Of a stretch of 64,000 bases of DNA, positions 10,801-20,710 are shown piece after piece. The position numbers were made by a program, and so were the translations under genes. The stretch is from Sanghuangporus weigelae (taxonomy: Eukaryota; Basidiomycota; Agaricomycetes; Hymenochaetales; Hymenochaetaceae): assembly GCA_033182465.1 (NCBI GenBank), contig CP137320.1, positions 3,038,001 to 3,102,000 of the forward strand. The letters are read 5' to 3'. Position 1 is the first letter of the stretch. Every line of letters starts with the position of its first letter. Below the pieces are notes generated by a model, which saw only the letters and a list, made by a program, of their open reading frames with translations, made no database searches and was not told the DNA's origin.

Positions 10801-12424
10801 CGGTTTTGACTGATTCTGAGATGAACTTGTATAGCCCTTTTGGAGAGCATGCAATTTCGCCGATTTGAGCACCAAGAGGGTCGAAAATGTGGCATTTGCC
10901 CCCACCAAATCTCATTTCATGTCCGGTTTTGTCCAGCTCACCGACAGAAATCAAAGTATATTGGATCTCAGGGGAGTACAGTACGTTCGTGAGTACCATT
11001 TGCGATGAGCCATTTAGAAGTGGCATCGCCAAATTTCCCTGTCCAGTAGCATGGAACACATGCTTATTTGCAGCATACAGAGCCCTCGGCGGGATGTCCT
11101 CGTACTTTGTCAGGTCACTGCGGTAAGAGGTAATGTGTCTCGTCGATCCTGAATCAAAAATCGCTCTTCTTCCTTTGGGTTCGTGATCTGGGTGGATCAT
11201 GACGACTTCGGCCTCCTCACGATCAGACTCATCCTGCTCAGATTTGTCGTCAGAGCACCACAGGGGTTCCTCTTGCAAACCTTCGTCTGGTTCGAAGACA
11301 TCCGCCAGTAAGTCCCAGTCATGCCCTTCGAAGACTCCCATATCTGAAGTTCTTGCTTGACTTTCTTGAGACGCCCCAGTGCTCTCAATAGGCGAGTTGT
11401 CTTCCTCGTCGTCAGACCACTCCCAGGTGGCATTGGCGCAGTCCCATACGCCATCCGAGTCCAAGTTGTATGTGACATTCGCAGAATCTTTCGGCTTGAA
11501 TTGCTGGCCACCAACTTGCTTCGGAAAGCCGCCCTTGTTCTTGGGGCACTTGCGTCTGAAGTGACCGGCCTGGCCGCACGTCCAACAGAGCTTTGGCTCT
11601 TGAGGTGTGTACTTAACATTCTGTTTGGACGATTTGAAGTGGTTGACAGCCAGAGCTTCATCTCTGGGCTGTTTTCCCGACTTAACTGATCTTTTGCCCC
11701 CCTTATTCCACTTCTGACGCTCTGCCTCGTCTACAATGATGTGGATGAGGACTTCGGGATCAACATACTTCGCGCTCTCGAGTTGATCTGGAGTAGGCGG
11801 AGTTTGGCTGAGAAGCAACAAGTTACGAGATGCAATTTTGGCGGAAGTTAGTTGGGAGGACACGAAGTTCGCCAAAAAATGAGGTAAGCAGGAAATAATT
11901 GTGCTTCGATAGTCCGAGTCTGATATCGTAACTCCAGACTGCGCAAGCGTCTCGCACTTCGTGTGCAAGTCATTCAAGTATTCACGAACATCCACCCCTT
12001 TGGGCATCTTGGACTCTAGAAACTCCCCTCGAAGGGAAGTCTGCGCGTACACGGACTTCTGGGTGAACTCGCAGACAACTGCGGACCATTTCTCGGCGCA
12101 TGTATCGTAACGAGTCAAGCTGACCAGAACAGAGTCCGGAACTCTCTGAGAGAGTAAGTACAACGACACATCTTCGTTCTTTGTCCACTCCTCTAACCAA
12201 TCTTGAAAGTCAAGATTGGGATTAGGATCCCCAGCGGCTATCGCAGCTGCTACTACTGTGTCTGGTGCCAACTCAGGGCGAACCTTTGTGCCATCGAAGT
12301 GCCCCCATTTTCCCTTCGCCTTCACGGCTAGCTGGAAACGCAATGAATACAATAGTCAATTCTTCCCACTGGTCTCGAGAGTGGGAACCGAGGTCGGTAG
12401 AGTGTCGTGTGATTGGGTGGACAT
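7820..12424 (-). pseudogene. Copia gag-pol polyprotein, three lesions
   Basis: The polyprotein order is Gag, zinc knuckle CWTCGQAGHFRRKC, aspartic protease DSGSTRHIT, pre-integrase HMGH...CESCLYGK, integrase (HSDVWG, HSDRGG, NGVAERLNR as the DDE set), reverse transcriptase (QIDVKSAYLNG and VSVDD) and RNase H (TESEYVA, ALTKD). The likely start is the ATG at 12424. An in-frame TGA at 12356-12358 interrupts it after 22 codons, where relatives have tryptophan before an LxxSLRF-like segment. A second TGA lies at 8762-8764 just after VDDCTLAAS. A frame change then occurs in a CT microsatellite (8632-8646, GA on the plus strand); the reading continues in the other frame to RNase H and ends near 7820. 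No intact product is expected, although protein supplied in trans could still move the element. Confidence 0.93.
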
Positions 12425-12488
12425 TGATTATTGATTGAGATACTCGCTTTACATTTTCAGGGGAAACTTTTCGATTTGAACGCAGCTA

Positions 12489-12507
12489 GGTAGCAAGGCT
12501 CATAACC
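12489..12507 (-). other. Copia primer-binding site (half-tRNA type)
   Basis: The element strand reads GGTTATGAGCCTTGCTACC immediately inside the 5-prime LTR. Its complement contains CTCATAACC, the anticodon loop and following stem of initiator tRNA-Met. That is the internal, half-tRNA priming seen in Drosophila copia and Ty5. The identification of the tRNA is an inference from this short match. Confidence 0.7.
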
Positions 12508-13056
12508 TTTTAGCGAGGAGACAAGCATGCAAAATAACACTAAAACAAATGTATTCTCAGATGGATTGCGAGCGGCGCAATCGTCTTCGTAACATACCTA
12601 AAACAAATGTATTCTACCAGAGAATGTATGTAAATAAAGTACAGAACAAAAAAAGAAAAGGGTTTGAAGCTCACCTCAGATGGATTGCAAGCGGCGCAAT
12701 CGTCTGAGGTGTTGCTGAATGAAATACAACACTTTTATATTACAGTAAAATGGGGTTTTCATGGGAATGAATGGTTTCGAACACCAAGCATAAAAGAGAC
12801 ACATGAATGAATATGAAAACGAAACTGGGGGTAGCAAACTCCCTGGAAATGATCACAAAGAAAGGGTAAACATAGAAGCAACAAAGATAAGCTCGGGTGA
12901 GGCATTCGGCCACGAGCAGTGTCCAATACAGAAAGAGAATGCCTCATGCCCTCGCAACAAAGACGGTGAGTCCATAACCTCAGTGGTTCCTGCCGATCCA
13001 AGGTAAATCATATCCCGGGCATCCCCCGGGATACTTCGCTGGATTGTACTCCGACA
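12508..13056 (-). repeat. Copia 5-prime LTR
   Basis: 549 bp. On the element strand it starts TGTCGGAGTACAATCC and would carry the element promoter. It is followed on the right by the target duplication GCTAA and then the right arm of element C. Confidence 0.95.
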
Positions 13057-13229
13057 GCTAAGGCCTTAGCATCCACTGGTGAGCTGGGAAGATGCTGTCT
13101 AAAATGATGCATACAACCAGAATCACTTGTTCAGCACAGCTCACCAGTGGATGCTGAGGCCTTAGCTAGTACACAAACCTAGTCTATTATATCCAAAATG
13201 AATTTACATGCATGAATCTGGCCTGTAAA

Positions 13230-14911
13230 GAACGTTCGGCATGACTGATACTTGCCAGATACATCCTTTTGTTACCATAGCATGGTCGTTGACCTCGGCT
13301 TTATATAAAGTGAGTTCATGTCTCATCATATATGATGCCCTTGTCAGTAATTGCTGCCAGACTGTCCAGAACGTTTTTGAGACAGACCAGAAGGTTATTG
13401 ATCTCGTCCACGTAATGATCGATGCGTTTGATTTTGTGCGGGATGTCCAGTTATTGCGAGACAAAGCGTTGAGTCTTCAAAGACCCATAGATGGACTCCT
13501 GAAGCAAACAATCGAATGCTGCATTTTCTCGCAAATACACGGGTCGTGGGTTCTTGGGTTAGTTCGTGTGCAGCGCCGTGGCTCTCTATTACTGAAAATT
13601 TCCAAGGGCGGATGCTTGACAGCAATGGTAACCAGAAGATAAATGAGTTTGAGCAAGCACTGGTCAAACTGAAGTCGGAAATTGATTCTGGTGTCAGTCT
13701 TCACGCGGCCTTTGTATCAGCGCGAACGGCACAACTGATCGACAAGCTCGGTTTATCTCTTTGCACTGACTTTTTGGAAGTGATTCTCGCGCATCCCGTT
13801 AGTACTGGAAAGTCTGCTCGACCCCATCCCCATTGTGGCATTTTATCGTCTTGACTGTCTTCCCGGGACGCGTCTTGATATAAGAAGACAAATTGTTGAG
13901 TGAGCATTTTCGGGAGCGAAACAGAACATCCTATGGTTGCACGGCGTCGCTGGCTCGGGAAAGAGTACTGTCAGCACAACGATCGCGAACCGGATTCGGG
14001 ATATGTCTCGTCTTGGAGCCTTCTTGTTCTTCGAAAGGGAAAAGAGCGACCCTTCAGCCGTCATGAGGACAATTGCCTACCAACTAGCCTTGTTCGATTC
14101 ATCCATTTCATCTGGCCTTCTTTCTGGACTTGACAGTGACAGAATTCCCATAACGATCGCGTCTCCCTTACGCCAATTCAAGAAACTCTTGCTGCAATCT
14201 CTCTATGACACCGTGCAGTCGGAGTTGGGACCAATTCTTATTGTACTAGACGCTCTCGATGAGTGTGGGACACCCCAGTCTCGGAGGGAATTGCTGAAGC
14301 TTATTCAGCAAGAATTTCCGAAGCTGCCCAATAATTTCCGGTTTCTCATTACAAGTCGACGAGAAGCGGACATCGACAAACTGCTTTCTTCCAATCCCGA
14401 AGCTGCATTGTCTATGGAGCTTGATTATGCGACAACATCTAGCCAAGAGGATGTACTTTCTTACCTACGCATGGGGATGAGTGACGTTGTTCGTGAACAA
14501 GTAGAGATACCAAAGTGCTGGCCATGGGAGCAGAACATGGCACTGCTCGGCCAAGCCGCAAATGGATTATTTATTTGGGCATCCACGGCTGTGAAGATGG
14601 TCAAGACCAGCGACAATCCATTTTATCAGCTCGACAGCCTTGTTTCGGATACACGATCGCTCTCTCACTTTGGTCTAGACGACCTCTATGACACTGTGCT
14701 TCGCAACTGCGGTGTGAGCTGGGATAGCGAGAGGTCCTTCCGTCATGTTCTGAGTGTCTCGTCATCATTCAATAAATACAAATTCTGGAAGGGCAGAAAA
14801 GATGAATACAATGAAATGATAGAAAATACTTGCAAAGACGTGAACAATCTTCCAAGCACAAAAACAGTCGGTAACAATGTCCTACACGACGTTTTTCCGG
14901 AAAGAGTGTGA
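13230..14911 (+). pseudogene. NACHT/NLR-like protein, truncated pseudogene
   Basis: Fungal STAND-type NTPase of the NACHT family, whose members act in self/non-self and immune-like signalling. Segments of the family appear in three frames: an N-terminal helical domain (IHPFVTIAWS..., from 13241), a second helical block (INEFEQALVKLKSEI, from about 13530 in another frame), then PIVAFYRLDCLPGTRLD and the NTPase. A TGA at 13901-13903 sits between RRQIVE and AFSGAKQNILWLHG, where relatives have tryptophan. The NTPase half is open from there: Walker A GVAGSGKST, Walker B ILIVLDALDECG, a sensor-like ITSRREAD, and the LYDTVLRNC region. It stops after a few divergent residues at 14911, so no WD or ankyrin repeats follow. 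The 5-prime end coincides with the right edge of element C at 13227. Confidence 0.85.
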
Positions 14912-15415
14912 TAGATGGAGTGGGAAACACTTACATAATTGTGCTCTGGTTCGGTTCAGTAGCTCAAATCTCCTCATATCCCTTATCTCTCGTTTCGCAC
15001 CGACATCTGTCTCTATCACTGGCAGCGTGCTTCTCGTTCATGGGATATCTAGTATCATATATACTTTCATGCGCGGCGGCGGGCATGAGACACTGCTTTC
15101 CGCCAGGCTACCATGTCCATCTCTTATTATTGTCTCACAGGTCCACCTCCTATGTATTAATTTACAGAATTGCTGACTCATATCAACTCCAGTGTTACGC
15201 CTAGAAGGGACCAAGTGGGACCGTCAAATACAGCAAAATTCCGAATCTCTACATCAGAGTCCGGCTCATGTCGGCACACCCGTTGAAAGCTATGCTAATT
15301 AACGTATAGATTAGATTCAAAACAGACTGTCTCGGCCCAACGAAAAGTAAGTGACGGATGACGATCACGTTGAAGTTACTTACAGCTAGTTGCAAAATTG
15401 TTGGCAATCACGTGA
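14912..15415. other. Intergenic, nothing recognised
   Basis: Follows the broken NACHT gene and precedes repeat A copy 2. Short hydrophobic open frames on the plus strand have no family resemblance and no exon structure. Confidence 0.4.
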
Positions 15416-15810
15416 TTTCACCACTTTTCTCACCATGAGAGCCTCAAAACACAGATAAAATCATATCTCACCCAAATCTCAACAGTTTCACATCATCTAA
15501 GTTGCTAAATTCATCTCTTCGAAAGTACTTTCATTTGGAAACAAAAATCGAGAAAATCGAGCAAAAAAGGACCCCAAAATGGCGAAAATATCGTTTTTTG
15601 CCTCTTCCTTGCATGTGCATTTTTTTCTGTGATCCCTGCTGGTCCAGCACCTCCCCAAAGCTATCCAGAATGATAATATGATTATAAAATGAATTTACAG
15701 ACTGAGTTTGAGTTGAATTGTGTACCAGAATGTGCTGCTTTGAGGCATGCCTGAATCACTCAAAACTCATCATTTCCCCCTAGCCTCCTAGGCTCCAGGA
15801 AAAATTCTTA
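15416..15810. repeat. Repeat A, copy 2 (uninterrupted)
   Basis: 395 bp starting AATCACGTGATTTCACC and ending AGGAAAAATTCTTA, in the same orientation as copy 1 at 6399-7199. It has few differences from copy 1 and lacks element B. Around the insertion point the two copies differ by several bases, so the pre-insertion site can only be approximated. Confidence 0.85.
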
Positions 15811-15959
15811 TGCACAAGTGACGGGTGGCGGTACAAACCGTCTTCCCATTGCAGCAGTCTAGAGCATGGCACCAATAATCAGAGGGACTATACAGAATCT
15901 TACGATATAGGCAATGCATTTAGCGTATTCGTCATTACGCGGTTGTCGTCTTCTTTCGA

Positions 15960-16391
15960 AATCCTTGAATCATTATTTGATCGGCTGTCTTACAGAGCTT
16001 AACAGTCGGATAAGACACCTCCCCCATCCTTTCAACCCCAGTCAAAGTCAAGTAATATCACCGTCGTTCATCACAAATGATGTTCGGATCGTGCAGATCG
16101 CCATGAACCAGATCTTTCTTGTGGAAAGTATGTATGAGTGTCCACAGTTCATTCGTCCACATATCTCGATATGGTTCCGGGGCACGAGTAAGCTGCGCTC
16201 CTGACGTGAAGTACTCCACTGCCACCGTATACCAGTCCTCGGGGAGCTTTGGAAGCCAAGTATTCGCGGCGCACGACCGAAACTGGAGCATAACGCGCAG
16301 CTCGATTGAATACGTGCGCGAGAACTTAAGGAGATGATGCTATGCATATGCTCTTGTGTTTCGGCGAGGTATATGAGGCGGTGCTCCACTC
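15960..16391 (-). pseudogene. Protein-kinase-like fragment
   Basis: The minus strand encodes WTNELWTLIHTFHKKDLVHG, then DLHDPNI, the catalytic-loop pattern HGDLxxxN of kinase-like and fungal FunK-type domains. The frame then meets TGA; a shifted frame supplies LLDFDWG (the DFG-like metal loop), and a further shift gives GEVSYPTVKL. The N-terminal lobe is missing apart from a short PEDWYTVAVEYFTSG stretch. At least two frameshifts and one stop make this a relic. The family is recognised only from these motifs. Confidence 0.6.
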
Positions 16392-16782
16392 CTTCATTAT
16401 AGCGATTTGTAATTCAGAAATCAAAATATTTGTTATCCTTGTCGTATTCTGAAATCTTGAAAATGGCTAGAAATAAAGGTCCCTACGAGGATTTGTAGGC
16501 GGGATTTCGGTATCTTTGAAGATACGGGTCACTAAGACTGACCCCGCAGCGAAAGCGGGATAAAGGGCCTGCAGCTGCTTTCCATCGCTCGCGCATTGAA
16601 TGAATGGAGAGGGTGAAAATCGGTTGCATGGTCTGATAGTAGCAGCATATCGTGAATCAAGAAGAGGTTATCGCCTCTGAGAAGATGATTCGTGGCAGGA
16701 GAGATCGGATTCCTAGTTGTGTATGCGGATCCGTCGAGTACAAAACCATGTTGAATAAGAAGACGATTTATTAGGGCGATAT
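16392..16782. other. Downstream flank of the MCP1-like gene
   Basis: Probable 3-prime untranslated region and intergenic DNA. An 84-codon minus frame overlapping the MCP1-like stop has no family match and was left out. Confidence 0.4.
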
Positions 16783-17577
16783 TCATAAACGATATATGAT
16801 TGATTTCTGCAAAACTGCATCAAATCGAGCGAGAAGTGAAGGAAGAGGCATGCTGATTGGCTCTTTCCAGAGCGTGAGAACTCCACCTAACACTGCCAAG
16901 ATACCTGTAGCAGCAGCAACTCTTCGCGTTCGTACTTTGCTTTTGTCCCACCGTTTTGCTGATCCGCCCTTCACCAAGTAAAGATCATTTAGCAAGGCGA
17001 AACCTTCTAGAGCGTGGAGGATGGTTGCTGCCGTCAGAGAACCGTAAAGAAGGATGCTGCGGATCGGCCATTTCTGCAAGGCACGCTGCACAAAGGATAA
17101 ATCAAGCTGCGCAGGCCCTATGGACGAGATCGGATATGCAGGGTCGGTCGGATAGACACGCTGAATCAGAATATGAATAGGGACGATCGCGAGTGCTGTA
17201 TATCCAGCTGTGCTTAGTAGGGAGCGTATAGGACGCGGTAGATATGTCGAAAGCAATCGCTTGAGGACGCTGGCTGAGACGTGCAGTCCGAGCGGTCCAA
17301 ACAGCAAGAGAAGCTCTTGCGGGGAACCTTGGTAGTACTCTCGACCTAAAAGCTACAGAGCCAGGCATCAATCATCGAGCATTACTAGTTTATTTTATTC
17401 GCGAACCATGACCGACGAAGATAGCGACGGGCCTCCGACATTTGCGAGGATTGGCGCGGAAAGATGCACGAGTAAAAATGCTGAAATAAATGGGGCAGGA
17501 AGATGAGCCGCCTTGGTAAGATAAGGAAGTAACGCTTTGCGAATGGAGTTTGTTTGAGAAGAGGATGGTGAAGACAT
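16783..17577 (-). CDS. MCP1-type mitochondrial membrane protein
   Basis: Two exons (17577-17407, 17352-16783), 54-bp intron with an unusual GTTCGC donor, 246 residues. Exon 1 contains APFISAFLLVHLSAPILANV and exon 2 opens LLGREYYQGSPQELLLLFGP followed by LHVSASVLKRLL, the repeated transmembrane module of the MCP1_TM (formerly DUF1691) family. A second such module follows (LLYGSLTAATILHALEGFAL), then RVAAATGILAVLGGVLTLW as the last membrane helix. In yeast, Mcp1 sits in the mitochondrial outer membrane, rescues loss of ER-mitochondria tethering and recruits Vps13 for lipid transfer. The same role is inferred here from family membership. The ATG at 17577 is preferred to one at 17658 because family similarity begins after it; the longer version would add 27 residues. 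Confidence 0.82.
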
Positions 17578-18101
17578 GATAGTGGCTGTAGGTCCAGATT
17601 TTTCACGGTTGAGAGACAATTCGCATTTTTGAGCCGCTAAGACGACGCGTGACGTCACGCATCACGCGTAATCGCCGACGACGACGGAGAAGTAGAAGTA
17701 TTACGTCGGACGGACATTACATAATCTATCACGACTTGTTCTACATTCATTCGCACGTACTATGCTCTGCGTGAAGTGAAAGCAAACGCTAATCTCATGA
17801 ATTGAAACGGCTCGGGCGGAATTTCGGTGCGGACTATTGAGCTGCACGACTACATTTGGGAACTTCAGTGTTGCTGTAATGGTCTCTCTTTAATTAACTT
17901 CTACTCTACCTCAAGGCGGAGTTCTTCACTGGACATCCCACGCTGTATGACCTTGGACTGTGGTGTATGCATTTATGCGAGTTCTATCTGTTGATGTGCA
18001 CATTGCCGTTCTGTTCACAGAGAGCGCCGAAAGCCGTGGATATTGAAATCGCTTCGAAAACACTCTCTGCTGCTGCGATTATGATCGCTGTGACGTCTGT
18101 C
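17578..18101. other. Upstream region of the MCP1-like gene
   Basis: Contains the expected promoter of the MCP1-like gene and the downstream flank of the dehydrogenase relic. A run of CG-rich palindromic bases (cgcgtgacgtcacgcatcacgcg, near 17647) includes TGACGTCA, the consensus CRE/ATF half-site dimer, about 75 bases before the ATG. It may be an activator site, but this is only a sequence match. Confidence 0.35.
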
Positions 18102-18890
18102 TTACCAGGAGTACAGACCCCCAGTTGTGAGGATGTCAGAACCAGTACAGAAGCTGCTTGCACCGGTTGCTAGCTAAAATACGACACCGCTTAATCCATC
18201 AGGTCTCGCGAAATGACCTAGGGGATTCCGACTGCTCCATTCGACAGGCAACTCGGGATGGAAGTTTAAGAAGTCGCGAGTCATGCAAGTAATTACATTC
18301 ACAGAACGAACGGGAAGAAAGGAGAAGGAACAGATGCTGTTCAGATGTATTCTGGCGAGAACGAGTTGACCTGGATTCCTTTTGGTCCGAGTTCACATGC
18401 CATGCTATGCCGGCGCCATCTGGAGAACTGCGCCTTCGAGGAGCTCTATGTGAACCCAGTTTTGGCCCTTCATGTTAACCTCAACCAGAGCAGGAAAACG
18501 ATTGACAAGGATAGTGTGCGCACTCTATCCGTTACGTTTCCCGACATCGATGCGATTAGGGTGATGCTGCCGCTTGTCCCAAGTCGATTCATCTAGCGTC
18601 CCGCTGCTTGGGCGGTATTAAAGACGCCATTTACGTTCATCTTCATAACTTTGTCAAATTCCTCTACTGGGTACTCGAAGCAATCACAGTCTCGTAGGAT
18701 GCCCGCACATGCGAAGCAAACGTTGAGTCGACCTTCTTTCTCTGTGATGCTTTTCCGTGAGGCTTGACATGGCTTTCTGATCTACCGAGGCAGATTCAGA
18801 AAAGACGTCTAGGCCACTTTAGCAAGGGCTTCAGCCATTTCGAGAGCTAAGCTATGGTACAATGGGATGAAGGACGAGTCGGAATCTGAA
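18102..18890 (-). pseudogene. Short-chain dehydrogenase (mannitol/xylulose reductase type) relic
   Basis: Reading leftward: EMAEALAKVA, then EKEGRLNVCFACAGIL (the NAG-like motif of the Rossmann fold), EEFDKVMKMNVNGVFNTAQA, GSITLIASMSGN (active-site serine segment), SMACELGPKGIQVNSFSPEY and finally ASSFCTGSDIL...GGLYSW with TAA at 18102-18104. This order matches fungal NADP-dependent sorbose/mannitol-type dehydrogenases. The gene is dead: TAG at 18593-18595 replaces a glutamine codon after AAGR, the YxxxK region is scrambled with a frameshift before SMACELG, further stops follow SPEYI, and the N-terminal nucleotide-binding glycines cannot be found. The right limit is approximate. Confidence 0.8.
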
Positions 18891-20230
18891 TGTAGAGCTG
18901 CTAACCCTCGAGGGGACGCAAACACGAGGGCTTTTGCTTCCCAGCCAGTCTAGAAGACATGCTTCTAAAACTTCGAGCAATAGAAGGGATGTGCATTATA
19001 TATTGACGCGATCTCAAATGTGTGCACCAGGCAGTTGTCTCCGGCCTAGCAAAGGGCGGAGTGAGAGAAGCATTTCAAAAGTGAGCACACCATGTTTCGC
19101 GACTGGTGCTCCGGCGTTATAAGCAGTAAAATGGCTTTGACATCATTCCTTGATCCGACTAGCGCAGTTGAATATACTCCCGGACCTGCCGTTCTTCATT
19201 CCAAGCTCCATGCCATGGGTCAGAGGACAACTTTGAGCACATGCTGATGTGAGTAACAGAATACTTCACTAAGATGCTCTTCCACTAGAAGTTTCAGAAC
19301 GCAATACTTCACTAGAATCTTGATGACGAAGCGTGAACGTTGCAGCGCGGACATGAATTTCTAAATCTGACAAGGGCAGATCACACTGAAGGCCTTGTCA
19401 GTGAACCTGTATTCTGACAGTTACTTCAGTATTTGTCCTTTCGGCGAATTATTCTACATGAACGCTGAGCTCTTCAACACGGAACCGCTTGCCATCGACG
19501 AAAATTGGTATCCGATAGGTTCCGCAGCCATTCCTCAATATAACCCCAAACCGTTCTTCAATAGCTTTGGTCTGATGTCTGAATCAATTCCTTGCTCTAC
19601 CACAAGACAAAATGGAAATGCAAGACTGTTTGTATGCCAAAGATACATTTCGCTCGCCAAGGTAATCAGGAACGATGCTAGAAAGAAGAGTTCGGAACCG
19701 AGTTTTTCACTGTCCAAGTTGTTTCGGCATGAGCTCTGCAGCCTCTCAAGTCAAGAGGAGATAGAGTCTTGACGAAAACAAGTATTTCAGGGCGCGAAGT
19801 TGTGGCGCATTTGCAATGTATCAGCGAAGACTGATTGAACGAGGCTGAAGGCCTCGGAGATGCTCAGAAATATAAATTATGATCGGGAAGCGAAGTGGGA
19901 ATCTGAATTTAAACTCGTTGTCAAGTTGCCTCGCTGCGTATCTCCGCTCCGGTACAGTCATAAAGTAGAGTTTTGGAGATTAAGTGACTTTTTTTTCGAA
20001 CAGGAGTTGAGGTTTGAAGACCGCCCCGTTTGGCCGAATAATTTCGTGTCTTGGAAACCAGTTGCGGAGCGAGTTATGCGTCTGAAATTTAGTTTCAGAT
20101 GATATGGATGTGGAGATTTGCGGGCGCGATTGGTTGGATGAAGAAACTACGCCGACGGACTATAGTCGTCTCAGCATGATGAGGTCCTCACGGACGGCGA
20201 TCTGAGGAGGTTTCGTCTTCGGACCGACTA
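18891..20230. other. No recognisable gene
   Basis: A 125-codon plus frame at 19395-19772 is the largest but has no domain, no homologous motif and unremarkable composition. The stretch may hold decayed coding DNA continuing from the dehydrogenase relic, but I could not identify any. Confidence 0.35.
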
Positions 20231-20710
20231 ATGAGAGTGGCTTCAAAGTTTAAAGCAGGGAGAAATCCGAGTGTCGTAGGCAGAATGACGGAAGTTCCGA
20301 GAGATATGGAAGGTCATGAGGAGATGCAATTACTAGACAAAGTATGGTCCGCGGCACGTTGTGGGGAGAATAGGTACCATGAGCTGCAATGTTGTACACA
20401 TCTGAAACTGTGGCTCAAAGAGGCGTGTGTACACAGAGGCCAGTGGGTCGATTGTACCTCTGCTAGCTATGAGTGTCTGGGAATGGATACTCAAGGACCG
20501 GCAAGCCGGGTAATTGGCAAATCCTGGATATTACATAAGAGCGACCGGGATCTTTTGGGAAGGCTGATTATCGCCGAGGTCAGCGCGAGTTTCTTTCCCT
20601 CGTCAGTCGCCTCTCTGCTTCGATATATACACGTGTGCGCAGGAATCAAAGGTTTGATTTATGAGTCTCCAAGAGAACGAGACGCTAACGGCTTTCCGAT
20701 GGATGCGTAG
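20231..20710 (+). CDS. Hypothetical ORF, 159 codons
   Basis: An intact single frame from ATG to TAG with no signal peptide, no membrane segment and no recognised motif. It contains a cysteine cluster (CCTHLKLWLKEACVHRGQWVDC). It could equally be chance, since the upstream bases show no promoter-like feature and neighbouring DNA has no coding signature. Listed only because it is the longest frame in the 18.9-21.2 kb gap. Confidence 0.2.
   Translation: MRVASKFKAGRNPSVVGRMTEVPRDMEGHEEMQLLDKVWSAARCGENRYHELQCCTHLKLWLKEACVHRGQWVDCTSASYECLGMDTQGPASRVIGKSWILHKSDRDLLGRLIIAEVSASFFPSSVASLLRYIHVCAGIKGLIYESPRERDANGFPMDA

Larger units (their letters stand above)
7264..13056 (-). mobile_element. Ty1/copia LTR retrotransposon
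   Basis: A 5793-bp element lying on the minus strand. It has 549-bp LTRs at both ends, a 5-bp target duplication GCTAA (7259-7263 and 13057-13061), a primer-binding site next to the right (5-prime) LTR, a polypurine tract next to the left (3-prime) LTR, and one gag-pol frame with integrase before reverse transcriptase, the copia order. The LTRs begin TGTYGGAG on the element strand and end in AAAA rather than the usual CA. The two LTRs differ at only about half a dozen positions, so the insertion is recent, yet the coding region is broken three times. Confidence 0.95.
7198..13227. mobile_element. Element C: foldback transposon split by copia
   Basis: The two outer arms, 7200-7263 and 13062-13225, are reverse complements at their ends (CAGGCCAGATTCATGCATG on the left) and are bounded by TA. 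Removing the copia insertion and one target duplication restores an element of about 228 bp whose inverted repeats reach about 90 bases and enclose a loop of roughly 50 bases. It has no coding capacity. The end structure again suggests a Tc1/mariner-type MITE. Confidence 0.85.

Noticed and set aside
7198-13227. A single large autonomous DNA transposon with TIRs enclosing its genes
   Set aside because: The enclosed genes are copia gag-pol with its own LTRs and target duplication, so the inverted repeats belong to a small element that was split.
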